64,000 nucleotides of DNA from Mactromeris polynyma (Eukaryota; Mollusca; Bivalvia; Venerida; Mactridae). The stretch's first letter is position 1. Each line of letters starts with the position of its first letter. The notes below the pieces were generated by a model. That model worked only from the letters and a program-made list of their open reading frames with translations, was not told the origin of the DNA and searched no databases. Positions 59,201 through 64,000 of the stretch are shown here, piece after piece. Made by a program: the position numbers and the translations under genes. The stretch lies in NCBI GenBank assembly GCA_032209605.1, contig JASFXZ010000002.1, forward strand, positions 54,252,431 to 54,316,430, read 5' to 3'.

Positions 59201-61924
59201 TTCCAAAGAAGCATCAAGTAACAAGGCAAGGGGATCAAAACTAACTCTGTTCATATTCTTCTTTGAATTACTATTCTTCAGATTAGTTTTCTTTTTAACC
59301 CTTGGCTCACTAGATTTAACTTCAATTTTAACAGGTTTTTGATCAGTCTTTTCTACCACTTTGTTATTGTTAGTTGTTTCTTTTGCATTATCAACAACTT
59401 CAACAATATTTCCTTTATTGTCCAGGAGCAAAGTTTCTGGAATTTGATCACTGAATGTTGTTGCCTGTATTTGTACAGCACCTTGCTTGTTTTCTAATGT
59501 TAATAATTGGTTCTCCTGAGATGGTGGAGGTTTACTGTTTGTATTAATACCATATTTATACAGAGCTTTTCCAACCTCTTCATTGTCACTATCTGAATGT
59601 CTTCTACGAATATTTTTCGGAGTGTTTGGTTTATAACTGACTTTGTCTGAAGCAACATCAGCATGAGGAGGTGTTGAAGGAAAGTCGAAAGGATAGTTAG
59701 GGTTCCGAGAAGGACTAGCAGGAGATGGCGTTGAAATGGATGAGTTCGGAGAACTAACACTTGACAATGGTGACAAGGAATCCTTCTCTTCATCTTTTAA
59801 CTTTTCATTCTGATTGTTCGTAAAGGCTTTTTCCGTTGGACTACCACTGTCCGTTTTACTACTTGCATTTAGGTCTCTGTGTAAACTTAGCACATTTTTC
59901 TGGTATTTTTCCAATGCTTCACTATCAAGTTTTCCTAAGTAAGTATTTGCTATAACACTCTTAGAAGCATATCTATATGTAGGAACAGATCTAACTGCTC
60001 CAAGAGCCGAGGCATGATTAAGATTTGAAAATCCTCCAGAACCTTGAGAATTTGAACCATCAGTCTGATTCTGAGCAATAAGCCCTGCAAATTTTTGTAT
60101 ACCTTTAGTCACTGACATCGTTGTTTGTTCAGAGTCACTATTATTTTCAGATGAACTACTTTGCGTTCTTACATTGTTGGCAACCTGACCTGAATTACTT
60201 GATGCTTCTTGGCGATTTGATGTACGGTTAGGTATAGGTGGAGGAGGAGGCTTTACTTGTGAATTATTTTCCTTTGGCTGGTTTTTAGATGCCATTGATT
60301 TTTCAGATGGTTGTCCTTTCGGACCTGATGATCCATCAGCCTTAGGGGTTTTATTTCCAGATGATGTAGCCTCTCTATGAGGATAGGGGGGTAATGGTTT
60401 TGCAGTGCCTCCATTTAAACTTTCGACAGAGCCAGGTGAACTCTGTCCACTACCAGATTGCCTGACTTCATCTTGTATATCATAAGGAAGTTGTTCATTT
60501 GGAACACCAGCCATACCCCTACTTGGAGGTATTACAGACGAACTGTACGTACTTCCGTAGGGTTTAGCTGTGAAATGTGACACACCAGTCCTAGTTTGTG
60601 AAGGATTGTTAGATCGAGAATTGTTAGGAACTGATGATGGAATCTGCAGTGAACTTGATGGTGTGAAAGGATAAGCTGGATTTGCTTGTGAACGACCCAC
60701 TGGACTTTGTTTTGGAGATGGTATTCCATTTTGTATAGGTCGATTGTTACTGTCTACAGATACAACCAGTGGTATTGTATACTCATCAGACTTCTCCCCA
60801 TCAAACTTGTTCACATTATTATTGTTTGTCTCCTGCTGTCTATTATTCTTTTCAGGATAGGCAAACTTCGAACTAGGAGGCAAGGATTGATACTTAGGGT
60901 CCTGTTTACCAAACCCAGCACTGGCAGTCTGAGGTTCCTGTATATAAGGCTCAACAGCAGCAACATTCGGAGCAGTGCGGTTTATTGGTCTATTTGATTG
61001 ACCCATTTTGTTCAACTGGTTTTTGTTTTGTTCAGCGGGATCTGCTCCCATTGCACGTTTTTTCTTTAACCTCATTTGCAGCTCATGAATTCTGTTATCC
61101 ATTCTCGTAAGTTCATCCTTCCGTTTAGCCAGCAGTTCTCGGTTGCCGGCCATTTTATTGTTCTGCTGTTCATTCAGCTTGTTTCGAATCTAGGTTTTGA
61201 AAAATAAAAATGTTCTACATCATCACATTGAATAACACATCATCAAACAGTGTTTTTACTAGAATTGTTTCAGTTTGACAAGCATCAAGATATCAATATT
61301 TAGCCAAGCAGTTTATACAACACACTAACAAGTCGTGTTGTAACAATAAAACCATCACAAGTCTGAGTTAAAATATCAAAATAAATGAAAATGAATCATG
61401 ACCTGAGAAGAATATTTTATAAATTCAGTGTTTCACGAAGATTGAAGACAGTTGTTTACACAAAACTATAAATAGGTCTGTCCCTAATCTAAATACTTCA
61501 TTGTGATGTATATCATCTTGACCCAGGATAGATATGGTTGAAATTCATTTGCAACATGCATTTTCTCATTATGGTAAACGTTTATGACAAGCAATTAAAT
61601 AGGATTTGAAACAGAGTTATGCAAGGTGTATTTTCAAGTAGGTGCTATAAGAGAAATACAAAGCACACTCTTTAGACAAATCTGAATTAATGGTGGTCCC
61701 AGACTGATATCTCTAATACTAAGCTTAGATTATTACCTGAAGTTCTTTCTTCAGTTTTTCAAGTTCTGCAAGAGCAGCAGGACTTTGCGTATTTGTATTG
61801 GCCTTTACTCGACCACTTCTTATCTCCTCTAGTTGTCTAGTCATCTCTTCCACCTTAGTAACAGCCATTGCCAGCTCCTTCTCTTTTTCATTGAACAAAG
61901 CTTTAATAGACTCCAGCTCATAAT
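56180..61924 (-). CDS. ASPP: ASPP family protein (apoptosis-stimulating of p53), partial, six exons
   Basis: ASPP proteins are adaptors that bind p53-family proteins, PP1 and junctional or Hippo partners through C-terminal ankyrin repeats and an SH3 domain. Six exons with GT/AG borders and matching phases give about 920 residues ending in a stop: coiled coil (61737-61924), a long exon (59165-61189) with the end of the coiled coil, a Ser/Pro/Asn-rich linker, PPPPPIP, PPYP and the PP1-docking RVSF (59237-59248) within [19 protein letters not shown], two ankyrin exons (58354-58487, 57590-57756), the SH3 exon (56719-56921) and a short last exon (56180-56227). Residue-level similarity to vertebrate ASPP2 is obvious at [29 protein letters not shown] and [10 protein letters not shown]. 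The N-terminal ubiquitin-like region is not seen and should lie beyond 61924, probably off the window. No disruption is visible. Confidence 0.96.
56719..56921 (-). CDS. ASPP: ASPP SH3 exon
   Basis: 203 nt between TTTGCAG and GTAAGG. It encodes [19 protein letters not shown], the acidic RT loop [12 protein letters not shown], the WWWA motif and [10 protein letters not shown]. The ALYDY-type start, paired Trp and PxN are the ligand-binding residues of an SH3 fold. Confidence 0.97.
57203..57320. mobile_element. Palindromic MITE, TTTATCCCTTC family, copy 2 (ASPP intron)
   Basis: TCCCTTTATCCCTTCT near 57206 and AGAAGGGATAAAGGGAG at 57289-57305 are inverted around a TA-rich centre, within the intron between 56921 and 57590. 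Confidence 0.7.
57590..57756 (-). CDS. ASPP: ASPP ankyrin exon 2
   Basis: 167 nt. It completes the Trp of DGW, then [20 protein letters not shown] (ankyrin repeat) and a capping segment [16 protein letters not shown], ending before SIQEKLG. Acceptor TATGACAG, donor GTAAGT. Confidence 0.96.
58354..58487 (-). CDS. ASPP: ASPP ankyrin exon 1
   Basis: 134 nt, phase 0 start. [20 protein letters not shown], then [20 protein letters not shown] and DSDGW. Acceptor TTTTACAG, donor GTAAGT. The TALH and GHxEIVxFLV residues are the ankyrin consensus. Confidence 0.96.
59165..61189 (-). CDS. ASPP: ASPP long central exon (2,025 nt)
   Basis: 675 codons, phase 0 at both ends, from [20 protein letters not shown] to LVRRCAVQ. 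It starts with the end of the coiled coil ([20 protein letters not shown]), then VAAVEPYIQ (also in vertebrate ASPP2), a low-complexity Ser/Pro/Asn linker of about 530 residues with proline motifs, and at the end [19 protein letters not shown] opening the first ankyrin repeat. The first in-frame Met (61153) lies within the coiled coil and is not the protein start. Confidence 0.95.
61737..61924 (-). CDS. ASPP: ASPP coiled-coil exon
   Basis: 188 nt between TTTTCAG and GTAATA. It encodes [38 protein letters not shown] and [13 protein letters not shown], closely following the vertebrate ASPP2 segment before KELQLRNKLN. It begins with two bases of a split codon, so at least one more upstream exon exists. 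Confidence 0.93.
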
Positions 61925-64000
61925 CTGAAAACAGCAGAAGATAATAAAGAAAAATTAAATCACAACAGGCTATGTCAACATCTGAATAGGAGAACAATTT
62001 TGTCAACAATGACAGTATCATATTTTATACATGACACTCCAGCATTGAAACTATCAGTAATCAAGAATGGTAAAGTATTGCAGAAGGTTTGTAGAAATTG
62101 ACCAGAAAAACTGTTTATAAAATGCTGAATCAGTGATTCAGTCCCAATATCATTTATGATAATAATAGATTTGCTTGCAAATTTGAGTACTGTACAAGGC
62201 CACTAATGCTCCAATTTCATAATTTAATAGTGTTTTGGAGAAGATGATTTTAATCAGATTGGTCAAGAGAAATTTCTATGCACAATATTCAATTATACCC
62301 ATCCTTGATATATGACAAATTCAAGACTAATGTATGCATGTAAGACATAAGTTTTGACTCATGAGTTCGGTTAAAAGATAATCAAATCTTCTCCTGTATC
62401 CCTTCTACAGTAAACTTTATATATATCAAATATATAGCATAGTATAGAAGCTATGAAAAAGGGAGATAACTCATGACCATCCCATGTTTAAAATGATACT
62501 TTCAGTGATTTGTGATTACTTCCCTTTAACTATTTTTCTCAAAATACTAACATGGAAAGATTATGATAAATGCAGTTATATATTTGGGAGCATAATGTAG
62601 AGAATGGTTTGTTATAGATTTAATGTGCATTTAATACATTACTAATGCAATAAATCTATAATAATATACAAGATTATTACAAAATAATGAACCAATTATT
62701 ACAATACTGCTGTTTCTAGTGCTAATGATAAATATGGAATATGTGTCACATACATTGTCCATGTACAATTAAAACATACATACAATACACCTACTGTGAT
62801 GTATTTATATACATTTTGGGATGATACAGCATAAATAGCATTGTGTGACAGTTGTGGATGACAGATGTTGTCAGTTTTATGACCAGAACAGGAAATACTT
62901 GGGAAGTCATTGATATCAGTTTGACAGAATGTTTGTGTACAATGTGATAGTTTTGTCTAAACTGCTCCTATTTATAGGTCTTGCTTACAATATATGGAGG
63001 CTAGATGATGCACACATTTTTAATTCACAAAATTTCTATACAAAATGTTATGAATCAGATTCTACAGGAAATTAATTTGTATAATTATAGGCTAGATTTA
63101 TATCATTCTACGCAAATTGTTAATTATACTACGTTCAGTTTTCAATATTATGTTCTACACAAAACATTGTTTAATTTACACAAAGAACCAGTATTGTTTA
63201 ATCTACACAAAGTGGAATTTATTCTGCACATTAATTATGCATGAAACAGGTTACAGTATACAGATTTCACAGCTTAATAATATTTACTGTACATGTAAAT
63301 TATCATCTGGATTGACTTTATAAATAAGTTACATCGGTGGACATCATTCAATAGTTGTATGATTGTATCAATCAAACTTGAAGCAGATAAATGTCAACAC
63401 AGAATACTAGGCTCAATACTCAATCAGATTTATTCCTTCATGTCAATCTTGATTTGACAAGGAATTCATCCAGAAGGTTTATTTTGTACGAATCATGTTT
63501 TGTGATTATTGTTCAAGTGTGAGTCAGATTGTCAAGAGTTTGTCACAAGTTCTCTCCCTTTATCCCTTCTATAGTATATGTATATATAGTATTATATATA
63601 TACATTATATAGGTAATATGTATTCAGCAACACGGTAGTGCACACTACGTCTTATTATATTAAAATACAATGATTGACTAAATCCATAAAATGTGTAGTT
63701 AGGCTGAACTACTAAGAATCAAATGGAAGCATTTATTCTTAAATAATACTTCACCGAAAAAAGTTGCAAATTCAATGAACAACGTTTCATCAACAAGAAA
63801 ATTGACAAGAGAGCTAAATTGAATGACAAATAATATGTACACAACGTTGTTTGCACTGACATGTAAATGTAAGATTAAATAAAATTGTATGCATGTCTAT
63901 CAATATAATAGTCATTAAATGTCTGCCTCAAGATAAGACGATATACTTTGTATGTTAAAATCATTTACATTGCCACAAGGAGGTGGAGAGAAGTAGATTG
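61925..64000. other. ASPP intron or upstream sequence with two MITE copies
   Basis: No further exon could be supported. MITE copy 3 spans about 62350-62485 (CTCATGAG... and GGGAGATAACTCATGAC); copy 4 is half a palindrome at about 63540-63620 (TCTCTCCCTTTATCCCTTCT followed by TA repeats). The rest is AT-rich. Confidence 0.5.

Noticed and set aside
60532..60997. Additional frames on both strands inside the long ASPP exon
   Set aside because: Shadows of the ASPP coding sequence; the ASPP frame has clear homology and matching splice phases.

Overview
The window is AT-rich animal DNA with one clear host gene and a very dense, nested population of transposable elements. The host gene is the 3' two-thirds of an ASPP-family gene (apoptosis-stimulating of p53 protein; coiled coil, ankyrin repeats, SH3) on the minus strand at 56180-61924, so the source is a metazoan. 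Several dispersed repeats resemble families I associate with marine bivalves: the CTCACCTGAGC-type repeat, the CCCCTCCCGAAG-type repeat, short tandem arrays of ~155-175 bp units, and tRNA-headed SINEs. 'Bivalve mollusc' is therefore my inference, not something the sequence proves.

Layout. 1-1380: minisatellite-like tracts. 1502-7430: one copy of a long repeat that behaves like an LTR, split by a 4.45-kb inserted element (1911-6361) with CAGTCCTACATCTA terminal inverted repeats, a TATT target duplication and a decayed protein-coding gene. 8353-12262: remnants of a LINE (ORF1, endonuclease and the start of RT, minus strand) and of a Penelope-type GIY-YIG domain. 12300-36700: almost no coding sequence; SINEs, tandem arrays, a Tigger/pogo-like element (28232-30327) and a 319-bp MITE with TTA duplication (36003-36321). 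37000-41660: a large transposase-like gene (38172-41228) with CCAAT/TATA-like sequences and a probable 5'UTR intron. 41700-43567: the broken 3' end of a Ty3/gypsy-type pol, interrupted and carrying a 46-bp tandem array. 43647-47361: the second LTR-like copy, which keeps the empty site of the 4.45-kb element and is itself split by a 403-bp palindromic insert and a 1,967-bp Foldback/MULE-like element with a 9-bp duplication. 47364-53750: a cluster of elements whose ends are built from short iterated motifs, plus a THAP-bearing element (49940-52662). 53760-64000: the ASPP gene and its flank, with palindromic MITEs of one family in and around its introns.

The most interesting features are the two unclassified coding elements (1911-6361; ~37.0-41.6 kb), the cluster of Foldback-like elements with unrelated iterated motifs, and a sharp change in divergence between the two LTR-like copies exactly at one Foldback insertion. 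No intact transposable-element gene is present without at least one frame disruption.
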